This document shows, piece after piece, positions 47,360 to 58,381 of a DNA stretch of 64,000 nt (positions are counted from its first letter, which is position 1; every line of letters begins with the position of its first letter). The position numbers and the translations under genes are program-made. The notes beneath the pieces are model-generated. The model searched no databases, was not told the origin of the DNA, and saw only the letters and a program-made list of their open reading frames with translations. The stretch lies in NCBI RefSeq assembly GCF_963924675.1, contig NC_089224.1, positions 67,751,464 through 67,815,463 on the forward strand, written 5' to 3'. This DNA is from Phocoena phocoena (lineage: Eukaryota > Chordata > Mammalia > Artiodactyla > Phocoenidae).

Positions 47360-48237
47360 TTCGAGGATAGTATCTTCAGTACTTCTTTGGGAAATGCCTC
47401 TTTCATTCATGAGGTTGTTCAACACTCCCAGGTATACTTATTGTTTGTCCTGGCTTAAGTCTGACAAGATATTCAAAAAGATTTTTTTTTAAGTAGTTCT
47501 ATAGCAAAAGTTAGCCAAATTGGAAACTGATATTCAGAGCCTGAGAGGAAGTTCTTTTTTAGGCCTTCTCCCCTAAACTAAATGAAACTATGTACCCAGA
47601 GAGAAAGAAAAACATTCCGAAGACAAACAGCTCTAAATCTAGAACATAGGAATCTTTTGATTTCCATCTTAGTTGAAGCTCTCCCTTATATAAAAAAAGC
47701 AAATTAAAAATTATGTAGTTGAATGAATCAGTCAGCCTTGCTACCATTCAGGTTGCAATTCAATTCTTCAAGGAATTAAAAACAACTGTACTTGCCTTAC
47801 AAATCTAGTCTTTACAAGAACATAAGTTGCCCACCTAACCTTTCTACTAATCCCAAAACCTCCCCATTCACTTCAGAATTCTTGTAGGTATTTCAAAATT
47901 CTGGATTAGGAAACAAAAGTCCTTCTTGGAGGAACCTGCATTCTTTCCTGTGCCTCTGAGATGTAAATGTTCTATCCAGTCTTCTCTAGGAGCTGTGGAA
48001 CATCTTTCTGATATGCAAATTTCAAGAGGTAATCCTTATCAGAAGGGAAGAAAAAGAAAAAATGGGGAAAGACTATTTGAAAACTAGACAAATGAAAAAT
48101 CTTAACGAAAGCTGAAAGATCTCTGTTTTCATCTGTCTGTATATTTGTGTGTGTCTGTGTACACGTTATGGATGTGTTATATTTTTCTACCTCTGGATGG
48201 TATTGCCAAGACTAATTTACTGTTTTTGTTCTTTTAA
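47360..48237. other. Unassigned sequence between two related LTRs
   Basis: About 880 bp with no recognisable retroviral gag, pol or env wording and no gene. Confidence 0.5.
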
Positions 48238-48545
48238 TTTTTGTTTTATATTGGAGTATAGTTGATTAACAATGTTGTATTAGTTTCAGGTGTACAGCAA
48301 AGTTATTCAGCTATACATGTATCTATTCTTTTTCAAGTTCTTTTCCCATCTAGGTTATTACAGAATATTGAGCAGAGTTCCCTGTGCTATACAGTAGGTC
48401 CTTGTTGGTTATCTATTTTAAATATAGCAGTGTGTACATGTCAATTCCAAACTCCCAATCTATCCCTCCCTGCAACCCTTCCCCGCTGGTAACCATAAGT
48501 TCATTCTCTAAGTCTGTGAGTCTGTTTCTGTTAATTTTTAAAGAG
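48238..48545 (-). mobile_element. LINE-1 3'UTR, older cetartiodactyl type, antisense
   Basis: 'tatattggagtatagttgat', 'tgtattagtttcaggtgtac', 'gagttccctgtgctatacagtagg', 'taaccataagttcattctc' are typical of an older LINE-1 3' end shared by artiodactyls. Confidence 0.85.
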
Positions 48546-48553
48546 CTCTATTT

Positions 48554-49063
48554 GTTAGGGAACCATCGAATGAAACCACCTGTTTCAGCCAGGTATGATA
48601 ATAACCACTGGCAAGAGTTGTCTCACAAAAGGAGGTCCCAATAAGGAACACAGGGCTGCCACGGACAACTAACCAGGAGAAATCATGAGGGACCAAAAGG
48701 AGGCAGGAGACTCCAGCCCATAATATGACCTGCCAACCTTCTAGAAACCCTCACACTAGAATCCATCTTGGCTGAGAGATGCGTGTGCCACCAGGAATGA
48801 CCCTTGAGTCAAATCAAACAAAGGCAAGATGACTGGCCAGAGACAACCCAGAAACTAACCCCATCACCATAAAACCTGAGACTGCGAGCCATGTAGCACA
48901 GCAGTTCTCCTGGGTTCCCTTACCCTACTGCTCTCTGCCCGGGCACCCCTTCCCGATAAAGCCTTTTGCTTTGTCAGTACGTGTGTCTCCTCAGACAATT
49001 CATTTCCAAGTGTTAGACAAGTGCCTACTCTCGGGCCATGGAAGGGGTCCCCCTTCCTGCAAC
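48554..49063 (+). mobile_element. ERV LTR, copy B
   Basis: Starts tgttagggaaccatcg and ends cccccttcctgcaac. It contains 'aatccatcttggctgag', 'actggccagagacaaccc', 'cccgataaagccttttgc'. A 4-bp tatt on each side is compatible with a target duplication. Its AATAAA signal has changed to GATAAA. Confidence 0.8.
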
Positions 49064-50940
49064 TTATTTAATTGGCTTAAAGTCAAACAAATGTTATGTA
49101 AATTAAGTATGCTCTCAGAACTATAAACACTAACCCAAACGTTTTTCAAGTGCATGTGATCCAGGATAATATTCAGTAAATAAAAGCTAGTTTCAGTTTG
49201 TTGCTTTAATTAAAACAAGCATGTCTTCAGAATTACCAGCATTAAATTTAATGCAGACATGCAACTTTTATTCTCCCCGGATTTACTAGTCAAATAAGTT
49301 ATCTGTTACAAAATGTGCCAGCAAGAAAATAACTTTTTTAAAAAGATGAGAGTTTGCTCTTTAACATCTGGTAGAATTTTCTTGACTAATGTAAACATGA
49401 TTGTTGCGAACGTGTAAATCAAATAGATGTAAGTGGAGTAAAAGTTTATAAAACTTTTCAACAGTGATGAGATTTTATAAAATATGTCTACTTAAAAATA
49501 GTTTCTAAAGTCTTTTGGTAACTTGGAAGCTTAGCGTTTCACCAAGTTAAGTGATGGAAATTCACTAACTCTCTAGGTCATTTTCAAATAAGATAAACAT
49601 ACTGAAACATTGATTAATCAATATAGGTTTATCTACTTCTGGCTCCCTATTACAGAAAAAAGAGTGGTTATAATTAAGTTTGAGGTTTATTTGAAAATTT
49701 TGATTACCTACTTCTGTAAAAATTTTAATTTGCATATTTCAGCAATTCTAAGGTACACTTTTTTTCAAATTTAATACATTGAACTTGGATTTTCTTACAA
49801 TCCAAGGAGTTGCATTCACAATCCCTGCCAGCGAGGCAGCGTCACAACTGAGCTGTCATTGCTGGCATATGCCCCATTGGTCACAGTTGTTCATATGAAT
49901 GTCATCACCTCTGTTGAGTTATATGCAATCTGGCACTACAGTACTGAATTTAACTGCTTTCTAAACGTTTTCAAAAATCTTTCACTACGATTCTGCATTT
50001 AAACAAAATGTTTGGAGAATGCAGAAAGGCACAGAAACACAGCAGAGGAATATAAATTTGACATGAATGAAACAAACAGTCTATTGTGTATGCAGAAAGA
50101 CATGGAAACTAAGCAGAAAATATTCCTTGTAGGAAGAATGACCACGCTTCCATATTTTCTTATAAAGGAATAACTGAGTGCTTTATAGGAACTAAGAAAA
50201 AAGATGTTTACAAGTAGATAATGTCGTATTTCATTACTGAAATGTGTGCAAAGGACTAGCTGTCACAAGTCAGTGAATACCAATGGAAGCAGGAGAAATT
50301 GCCACTCAGAAAAGCTGAGACATTTCAAAGCAATAACTGGCTTCTGAACCAATTCATATGGAGTTGTTCCGTTCTTTTTTAGTTGTACATAAAATAATGG
50401 TGAATCTTGCAATTGATGGAATCCTAAAGTTGATGAACTATATCTTCATCATGGCTGAGTATCAAGTAAACCTTGATAAGAGTTTGAAGTAATATGTTGT
50501 ACTGTACTTAGGACTCACGCACAGAATCTCTTCCTCTTCTTCAAGACCTCCAGGCCTACAAACCCTCAGAGCCATAACACACTGTCCAATCTTGCAAACC
50601 ATGTGAAGGGACAGTGTGCAAAGCATATCTATGCCTAGCCAGCTACATGGGGAATTGTGTGTTGCCTTTCATGCCTCAGGCCTAGTGAGCTTCTAGAAAA
50701 CAGGTTCAAGTCATCAACCAGGTTTACTTACTTAATGCAAGAGATCAGTAGGAGAACATATCCACCCCATAGCATAGCCTAAAAGTCAGCCTGGAAGAGC
50801 ATTAGGTGCTACAAGTGAATTCCCCAACCTCACAAATCAGATTAATCACTCTTACTCCTGTGCAGAGAGTGGCGTAACTGGAAATATTATTCTAATGCTG
50901 TTCCCTCTTGAGAAGTGGAGCACAAGTCTAATATTAATTT
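49064..50940. other. Unassigned AT-rich sequence, 1.9 kb
   Basis: No gene, repeat family or long frame recognised. Confidence 0.5.
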
Positions 50941-50990
50941 TCTAGGACTACTATTAGAAATTACCACCAGTTTAGTGTCTTAAAACAACA
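50941..50990 (-). mobile_element. MaLR-like LTR, left part
   Basis: 'ctaggactactattagaaattacca' and 'ttagtgtcttaaaacaaca' are the end block of the LTR type seen at 12587. It continues at 51911. Confidence 0.75.
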
Positions 50991-51902
50991 GTAATCTGGC
51001 AGCGTGGGCGGAAAGAGGCAAGCAATTGGCACAGCGCCAGAGGAAGTGGAGCGCTCAGGCCCAGAGGGTGGCAAGAAGGAGGAAGCCATGTCCAGCTCTG
51101 GCTCAGGTCTCTCGCGCGCCCAGACCCAGGGCCCTTGCATCACACCATGGCCCGGCCACCGGTGCCCAGCTCAAAGGGTCGCAAGAGGGGCAGGGGAGGG
51201 CTTCTGGGTGACCCTGGTGGACAGGGCGACGTGTACAACTGGGAGGTGGCCATTTTCGGGCCCAACACCTACCACGAGGGCAGCTACTTCAAGGCGCGCC
51301 TCAAGTTTCCCGACTACTACCTAACTCCCGCAACCACCGCCGGACTTTCGTTTCCTGACCAAGGTGACATCTACAGCGATATCTACAAGACGGTGACATG
51401 CGCGTCTCCAGGCTCCACACACCGTGTCGGGTAAGGAGCCCCGGGCGGGCAGCTGCCCTCGAAACATCGGAACCGCACCTGAGCCTCAGGACCACCCTCC
51501 TGCGCGTCACCTCCCTCCTCAACAACCCGACACCTCCTCACCAGCCGTCATGATGTGCAGGAAGTGGAAAGAGAGCAAAGGCAAGGAGCTGGAGCACAGA
51601 GACTGAATCATCCCGAAGCACATCCTATGACCAAGATGGACGCGGAGCGCGGCAGCACGAAAGTCTCCGTCACGCGGCCGGCGAGCGGGGCGTGAAGAGC
51701 AAGGCGCAGGCGCAGGCGCAGTCGCAAGCGCAGGCGCAGGAGGAGGCTTTGAGCTCTTACGCCCGCCCCGCTGCTGCGAGGACCGCGAGGCCGAGGCCAG
51801 GCCCAAGGCTGCTAACGGAAGGATGACGATAACTACACAACCAGGAGTCCTGACTCTGAGTCCTCCACCGAATAAACTTACAAGCTTTACCTAAAACAAA
51901 TG
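50991..51902 (+). pseudogene. CDC34P: CDC34 (UBE2R1) processed pseudogene
   Basis: CDC34 is the ubiquitin-conjugating E2 that works with SCF ligases. The copy has a GC-rich 5'UTR-like part, ATG at 51147 (MARPPVPSS), then NWEVAIFGP, NTYHEG and YFKARLKFP. The region around the catalytic cysteine is scrambled and the HPN motif is not intact. Further on, 'aggaagtggaaagagagcaaagg' (RKWKESK) at about 51559 and 'aagatggacgcggagcg' are visible. The acidic tail is largely replaced by a gcgcag-rich stretch, and a TGA at 51851-51853 is followed by 'aataaacttacaagctttacct', the normal 3' end, and an A-rich tail. There are no introns. Many frameshifts and a TAA at 51432-51434 kill the frame. Flanking aaacaaca copies (50983-50990, 51903-51910) fit a target duplication. 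Confidence 0.92.
51700..51742 (+). repeat. Imperfect hexanucleotide repeat (GCGCAG)n
   Basis: About seven tandem units of gcgcag-type sequence with small variants inside the CDC34 pseudogene, where the parent gene encodes its acidic tail. Confidence 0.9.
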
Positions 51903-51910
51903 AAACAACA

Positions 51911-52330
51911 AACAGAAATGTACTTTGAAAGTTCTAGAGTCCAGAAGTCCAAAATCAAGGTGTCAGCAGCATTGGTACCTTCTGGAGGCTCTGAAAGAGA
52001 ATCCATTCCTTACCTTTTTACTACTTTTTTCATGGTTGATAGCAATCCTTGGCATTCCTCAACTTGTAATTACATAACTCTAGTCCCTGCTGGCATCTTC
52101 ACATGGCTTCCCCCTGTAACCCTGTGCCAAACCTCCCTCCCCTTTCTCCTACAAGGATACCAGTCATTGGATTCATAGCCTATCCTAAATCTTAGATAAT
52201 CACATCCCAATATCTTTAATTTAATTACATCTGCAAAGATCCTATTTCAAAATAAGATCACATTCACAGGTACACATTCACAAGTCACAAAGACTTGGAC
52301 AGATCTTTTGGGGGAATACTAAACAATCCT
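51911..52330 (-). mobile_element. MaLR-like LTR, right part
   Basis: Resumes with 'cagaaatgtactttgaaag', then 'ccaaaatcaaggtgtcagcag', 'tctcctacaaggataccagtc', 'attacatctgcaaagatcc' and 'aagatcacattcacagg'. One LTR with 50941-50990, split by the CDC34 copy. Confidence 0.8.
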
Positions 52331-52584
52331 TATGAAAGCATGAGAACAGGATTCTCCCCCTACCTCTCTTTTATTCCAGGAACTGGGCCAGGTACCAGAG
52401 ATCCATAAATGAGTAAAATCAATTTAGTCCCTGTCCTCATTCTTCACCTTCCCTACTGCCAATGGTCTATTAGAATGGTCTCCTAATTTTTCTCCCAGCC
52501 TCAAGTCTAACTGATCTGTCAGATCTGAAATAAAATGAAGCAAGACAAAGAAACCCTATAATAGCAGAAACAGTCAAGATTTTG
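52331..52584. other. Unassigned sequence
   Basis: No gene or repeat recognised. Confidence 0.4.
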
Positions 52585-52925
52585 CTACAATAACCACTGT
52601 ATCTCAGTGTCTTATAACAACAAAGATTTGTATCTTATTCATGTCTGTGACAAATAGCTGAGGGTTTTCTTTATGTCATTCTCACTCAAGGACCAAGGGT
52701 CATGCTTCCATAAGACCTAAGGCAGGAAAAGACTCAGTGGCAAATCAGATAGTGTCTCTTAAAGTTTCCGTGCAGATGTGGCATACATTAGCATTAGTCA
52801 AAGTAAGTTGTGGCCATGCCTAGATTCAAAGGCAGATGGGGAAGTACAATCCTAATATAGGCTTAGAAGTGGGAAGAACTGAAAATATTTGGTGAATAGC
52901 TCAAATAACTACCATAATAATTCTA
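52585..52925. repeat. Mammal-wide interspersed repeat, family not assigned
   Basis: 'taacaacaaagatttgtatc', 'tctcactcaaggaccaaggg', 'aagtaagttgtggccatgcc', 'tggtgaatagctcaaataact' form a pattern I know from other mammalian genomes, but cannot name. Confidence 0.45.
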
Positions 52926-52959
52926 CCGTTTAAATATTTTTAATGGATTTATCTCACCT

Positions 52960-53290
52960 ACCAGCTCAAGTTTACACTCTTTAGCGTGGCATTCCAGGCT
53001 CTGTAGAGGGATCCCAATCTCGATTTTCAGCCTCATTTCTCCCTCCTTCACAGCCACATATATATGCTCCAGCTACACTAAATCTGACTACTCACAATTC
53101 CCTGCCATGCCATGCTCTCTCTAGTCTCCAGGCATTTTTTCACACTGTTCCCTTTACCTGGAACAACCTTTGCCTTAATTCATTCTCCAAGTTTTTTCTT
53201 AAAGGTGTCTTCCTCTTTGAAGCTGTCTCCTTAGGTAGAATTAATCCCTCCATCTGCGAACACATTTCATTTTTACTTATCTCATTCCTT
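52960..53290 (+). repeat. L2 LINE 3'-end fragment
   Basis: 'agcgtggcattccaggctctg', 'gccatgccatgctctctc', 'ttccctttacctggaacaacc' and 'ctttgaagctgtctcc' keep L2 3'UTR order. Confidence 0.65.
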
Positions 53291-54132
53291 CACTGATTTA
53301 TTTACTCAAGAAGTAAATCATGTGCCAGGCACTGTGCTGCAATAAGAGAAAAGTACATAGCTCCAGTCCTGGAACAGTTATCATGTAGTGGGGGAGAAAG
53401 AAAAGTAACAGGCACTTACAACTCAAATTTGTACATGCCACTCTAGGAGAAGTATGAGGTGCTATGGGAACCCCTGGCACAGTGGCAGTTTCCCAGAGGA
53501 TAGGATGGTTAAAATGAGATCAGAGGTATTATAGTTAGCCAAGAAAAGGAGTGGGGAGGAGAAAGATCTGGGTAGAGAGAAAAGCCTGTATGAAGCTCAA
53601 GAAGAGAGAACACATGGTGAGTTTGGAGAACTGAAAATATGTACTTAAAAACTACAGAGGAAATATGTGGCATACGCTGTAAAGCAAATTGAAGACCGAA
53701 CCACAGTTCCTGAATTGGAGAACAAGTCAGTGCCTATTTCCTACTTTTGTGATTCAACATGGGGATTGTTTCCTTAATTTAGCTTCCTTATCAATTTTTC
53801 TAAAAGAGATATTTCTCTTTGTCCCTTAATGCTACCTCCTATCATTATGTTTCCTTCTTTTTTCGTTTTGCATTTTCTTGCTTAGTATTTTAGTAGTATT
53901 CTATTAATATTATTCAATATTAATATTGTTACATCAACATTTTTGTATATAATTTTCTTTTCAGTTTTAATCATTCCATATCATTTTGTGTAAGGCGTAC
54001 CTATAAATAGCTTATATTTTACTTTTTTAACCAGATTTTTTAATCCAGTATTAGAAAAGTGAGTTTAATCTGAGGCTATTTACTGTAATTATTGATATAT
54101 TTGGATTTCTACCATCTTACTCTATATGTATA
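53291..54132. other. Unassigned sequence
   Basis: No gene. 53291-53420 ('gtgccaggcactgtgctgc', 'gttatcatgtagtggggg') resembles the start of the old repeat at 30995. Confidence 0.45.
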
Positions 54133-54325
54133 TATTTTTTAATTTGGCTGCACTGGGCCTTAGTTGCGGCATGTGGGATCTTTGTTGCTGCATGTGGTAT
54201 CTTTAGTTGAGACATGTGAACTCTTAGTTGCGGCATGTGTGATCTAGTTCCCTGACCAGGGATCGAACCCAGGCCCCCTGCATTGGGAACATGGAGTCTT
54301 AGCCACTGGACCACCAGAGAAGTCC
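54133..54325 (-). mobile_element. Older tRNA-derived cetartiodactyl SINE
   Basis: Reverse copy with repeated 'ttagttgcggcatgtg' modules, 'agttccctgaccagggatcg' (B-box side) and the end 'ccaccagagaagtccc'. More diverged than the CHR-2 copies. Confidence 0.88.
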
Positions 54326-54440
54326 CTATGTCTTATTTTTTGCTATTTATTTCTACTTTTTTGCTATCTTTCATTAAATAGATTTCTCAAACTTCTTTCT
54401 TTTTGCTTTCCAGTTTGGAAGTTATGCATTTTGTGGGGGT

Positions 54441-54653
54441 TTTTTTTGTTTTTTTTTTTTTTTGCGGTACATGGGCCTCTCACTGTTGTGGCCTCTCCCG
54501 TTGCGGAGCACAGGCTCCGGACGCGCAGGCCCAGCGGCCATGGCTCACGGGCCCAACCGCTCCTCGGCATGCGGGATCCTCCCGGACCGGGGCACGAACC
54601 CGTGTCCTCTGCATCAGCAGGCGGACTTTCAACCACTGCGCCACCAGGGAAGC
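54441..54653 (-). mobile_element. CHR-2-like SINE
   Basis: T-rich start, gcggtacatgggcctctcac to ccaccagggaagcccc. Full length and near consensus, so young. Confidence 0.96.
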
Positions 54654-55282
54654 CCCTGTGCTTGTTTTTTTTAGCAAGCATTTATAATATGATGACAAAG
54701 CCAATCAGTATCTCTTTTCTCTACTGAAAAAAACAAAGACCTTAGCACATAATAACTTCCTCTGCGTCATAACTTCCAAGTTATTATGTGGTATTTTATT
54801 TTTAGTCTGTTTTCAAACACAAACACAAATACGGTTATACTTGTTACTTTATGGAAAGTATTTTTTATAATTATATTCTATGTTTTACTGCTTCCTTTGT
54901 TTATCATCACTTCTTTTACCCCATAGCTTCACTCTACAATCATTTTTCTTTTTCCTGAAGTATAGTCCTCATGGCTATTTAGAGTACCACCCTCAGACCT
55001 AGGTATATGGCCCTGATGTCTGACCTAGCACTTTAAAGGGTCCCTCTGGCCCTCCATCCAGTGTGCCCATCTTTAAGAACTAAGGAATCCAGGAGCCAAA
55101 GAAGATATACCCATCTGGGCATATGTACCTCTTGTTTTCTTCTGGACCATTTTCCAAAGATTCAGGACCCTGGAATTTCCTGTCTGCCTGGGTGGCAAAT
55201 GTTAGGGGCAGACTTCTGGTCCCCATGGAACTTTAGCTCCTGCTCTTTGTTACTAGTTCCTTTCCAGTTTCCAATATGTATA
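54654..55282. other. Unassigned sequence
   Basis: No gene or repeat family recognised. Confidence 0.45.
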
Positions 55283-55338
55283 AGTTTTCCAGTATTCATT
55301 TTGAGCTCAGTATTTTCCAGTATTCATTTTGAGCTCAG
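55283..55338 (+). repeat. 28-bp tandem duplication
   Basis: Two adjacent 28-bp units sharing ttttccagtattcattttga plus gctcag (55283-55310; 55311-55338), followed by a short (GT)n and G run at 55339-55361. Confidence 0.95.
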
Positions 55339-55375
55339 CTGTGTGTGTGTGGGGGGGGGGGTGTATGAAAAATAT

Positions 55376-55478
55376 GTTACTTAATAAATCTTAATGATTG
55401 TGGAGGGCAAGGGGACGCTGGACTTTGTTACTTAATAAATCTATATGATTGTGGAGGGCAAGGGGACACTGGACTTTG
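55376..55478 (+). repeat. 51-bp tandem duplication
   Basis: Units starting at 55376 and 55427, each from gttacttaataaatct through gattgtggagggcaagggga to ctggactttg, with only a few differences. Confidence 0.95.
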
Positions 55479-55639
55479 CAAGTGCTAAGTGCACTTCCTT
55501 AACCTTAATTTTAACATGTAAATTAAGTGTAAAATTTAAGTGAAGTAAAATTAATTGAAGCACATTGATTAATTTAAAAATTAAATTAAATTGCTATACA
55601 TTAAGTAATCCTCTTACTGTGGCCCAAATCATACCTTGG

Positions 55640-55722
55640 ACTAGGTATGATTAACTGTATGACCTAGGGCAAATGACTTTATCATTCTCAGCTTCGGTTT
55701 CTCTTTTCAAAAAGGAGATTGG
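55640..55722 (+). repeat. MIR fragment
   Basis: 'gacctagggcaaatgactttatc' and 'ctcagcttcggtttctc' match the MIR core. Confidence 0.65.
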
Positions 55723-55924
55723 TATGAGCTGCACATCATGACTTCCTTCCAAAGAGTACAGCATGGAAAGAGGGGACAAAGGGATAACTTTACAGCTGAA
55801 AAACCTGACAAACACTATTTCTACCAGGTGATCAAGGTTACCATCGAAGGTGATAACTAATGTTAATAATAGGCACTCTTGATACAACATGATGAGAATG
55901 GTACTTTACCTCTATGGTCTTCTT

Positions 55925-56335
55925 CTCCAAAACTGAATCTAATCATGAGAAAAATATCAGACTCCAATGAGGGACATTCTACAAAATACCTGACCAGCAA
56001 CTCAAAACTATCAAAGTCATAAAAAAACAAAAAGTCTGAGAAACTGCTACAACCTGGAGGAGCCTAAGGAGACATGACTAATAAATTTAACGTAGTATCC
56101 TAGATGGGATTCTAGAACAGATAAAGGAATTAGTTAAAAACTAAGATAATCTGAATAAAATATGAACTTTACTTAACATATTAGTTCATTAATTATAGCA
56201 GATATACCATACTCATAATGTAAGATGTTAATAATAGGGGAAACTAGATGTGGGGTATATGGGAACTCTCTTCACAAATTTTCTATAAATCTAAAACTAT
56301 TCTAAAATTAAAAGTTCATTTTAAAAGATTTTTAA
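55925..56335 (+). mobile_element. Old LINE-1 (L1M-type) 3' end
   Basis: 'aatctaatcatgagaaaaat', 'tgagggacattctacaaaatacctgacc', 'tgggtatatgggaactctc'-like and 'tctataaatctaaaactattc' keep L1M 3'UTR order. Confidence 0.78.
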
Positions 56336-56640
56336 AAACCAATAAAAAAGGAAAAGATTGGATGAAATAATAAAGTATGAATGATAAAGCAATTTTAGCA
56401 TGAATATTGATAGCAAAATATAAAATAAAAATCTCCAAGGTTAGCAAGAATAGAAAGAAAACCTCTTGTTAGAGATAGGAAATTGGATGGTGCAACTTCA
56501 ACAATGTTTGTATCCATAAATATTGTTATTGTTTCATATGCATCAATTTGTACCTTGTCTACCCAGCATTAGATGTACCTATACTGATACACTAAGACAC
56601 AATTCATTCATTTTGACTGGAGTATGGTAGTCCCATGTAT
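56336..56640. other. Unassigned sequence
   Basis: No gene or repeat recognised with confidence. Confidence 0.4.
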
Positions 56641-57600
56641 GAGTATACTATAATGTGTTGATGCAGTCCCTCGATGAGCATTCACGTTCTTCCCAATTTT
56701 TCACCCATATAAGCACAGCAATAAATATCTCTGCACGCCTCCTTGCACATATGAACAAGAGATTCATAGGAACATATATAATTAGGATAGCTTACCAGCC
56801 AACGTGTCCAAAGGCTTCGTTTTTCTGCATATTCATGAACCCTTTGAATAGTATTTCACTTTTTAATTGAATTCCCCTTAAATAATAATACAGTTACACA
56901 TCTTTTCATACATGTATTTGCCTCAGATTTCCTGTTCTATGAGTTGGATATGATTAAAAACTGCCCATTTTTCCCTTGGTTTGCTTTTATTTTTCTTAAA
57001 TGACTTAGAGAAGTTCTTAGGTTTGTGATACCAATTCTTTGCTGGTTATACTTGTTAGAAATATCCTATCTGTTTACTGCTTATGGTATTTTTTGTGGCG
57101 TGTCTCTTGACTGCTTATGGTAATTTTTGTCACACAATATTAGTAAATTGTAATCTAGTAGAATTCTTTTGTTTTTTTAATGATTTGCATTTTTCATGTA
57201 TTTAAGGTCATTCCAACGTCAAAATTATATTCTTCTATATTTTATCTAAAAGTTTTATTTATTTATTTATTCTTTGGCCATGCTACACGACTTGCAGTAT
57301 CGAACCCAGGCCCATGACAGTGAAAGCGCTGTCTCAACCACTGGACCGCCAGGGAATTTCCACTCTCTAAAAGTTTTAACAGTACTATTTTCCACATTTA
57401 AATATTCAATCTACATGGACTCTTATTTTTCTTCATGGTATAAGGCAGGGATCTAACTGCATTTTTTTCTATGTGGAAAATCAACTTTTCTTACATTATT
57501 TATTGAATAGTTTATTCTTTACTCATTGATTGTAATGCCATCTTTGTTACAAATTTATTTCTGGGTTCTGTGATACATTCCACTGGTTATGTCGCTTATT
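56641..57600 (-). mobile_element. Old LINE-1 ORF2 3' region, antisense, with a SINE inside
   Basis: 'gatgagcattcacgttcttcc', 'gcaataaatatctctgcacg', 'gagaagttcttaggtttg', 'ctacatggactcttatttttc', 'atttattgaatagtttattc' are antisense L1M-like blocks. Confidence 0.6.
57258..57365 (-). mobile_element. Truncated tRNA-derived SINE
   Basis: 'ttctttggccatgctacacgac', 'cagtatcgaacccaggccc', 'accactggaccgccagggaa'. A perfect 13-bp duplication tctaaaagtttta lies at 57245-57257 and 57366-57378, so the insertion is complete although only about 108 bp. Confidence 0.92.
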
Positions 57601-57734
57601 TAAATGCAGACTTCTGGGTTTTAAGCAAAGATTCTAATTCAACCCATCCAGAATGGAACTCATGAATCCAGTTTTAACAGTAAACCCCATGGTTCTGATG
57701 GAAACGGCCCACAAAATGCATTTTAAGAAGGATA

Positions 57735-57938
57735 GGGCTTCCCTGGTGGCGCAGTGGTTGAGAGTCCGCCTGCCGATGCAGGGGACGTGGGTTTGTGCCC
57801 GTCTGGGAACATCCCACGTGCCGCGGAGCGGCTAGGCCCGTGAGCCATGGCCACTGAGCCTGCGCGTCCGAGCCTGTGCTCCGCAACGGGAGAGGCCACA
57901 ACAGTGAGAGGTCCGCGTACCCCCCAAAAAAAAAAAAA
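57735..57938 (+). mobile_element. CHR-2-like SINE
   Basis: gggcttccctggtggcgcag to gtccgcgtacc plus A tail, with the short duplication aaggata at 57728-57734 and 57939-57945. Confidence 0.95.
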
Positions 57939-58008
57939 AAGGATAATCCTGTCCTTTGGGGAACAATAGAGAATGGCAGAATCCAGGACAGGGATTCCTT
58001 CCTCTTTA

Positions 58009-58365
58009 TTTATTTTTAAATTAATTTATTTATTTATATTTTACTTTTGGTTGTGTTGGGTCTTCATTGCTGCCCACGGGCTTTCTCTAGTTGCGGAGAG
58101 CGGGGACTACTCTTTGTTGGGATGCGCAGGCTACTCAGCGCAGTTACTTCTCTTGTTGCGCAGCATGGTCTCTAGGCCACGCGGGCTTCAGTACTGCAGC
58201 ACACAGGCTCAGTAGTCGTGGCTCACGGGCTCCACAGGCTCAGTAGTTGTGGCGCACGGGCATAGATGCTCCACGGCATGTGGTATCTTCCCGGACCGGG
58301 GCTCGAACCTGTGTCCCCTGCATTGGCAGGCAGGTTCTTAACCACTGTGCCACCAGGGAAGTCCT
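58009..58365 (-). mobile_element. CHR-1-like SINE, full length
   Basis: Reverse copy, 'ggttgtgttgggtcttcattgc' to 'ccaccagggaagtcct', with a perfect 16-bp duplication gattccttcctcttta at 57993-58008 and 58366-58381. Confidence 0.96.
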
Positions 58366-58381
58366 GATTCCTTCCTCTTTA

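Noticed and set aside
46864..49063. Full provirus between LTR copies A and B
   Set aside because: The interval is only 1.2 kb, holds an antisense LINE-1 tail and no retroviral coding wording, and copy B has its own possible 4-bp duplication.
51004..51434. Overlapping GC-rich open frames of 60-106 codons on both strands
   Set aside because: They lie in the CDC34 retropseudogene; high GC reduces stop codons, and only one frame keeps E2-like wording, with breaks.
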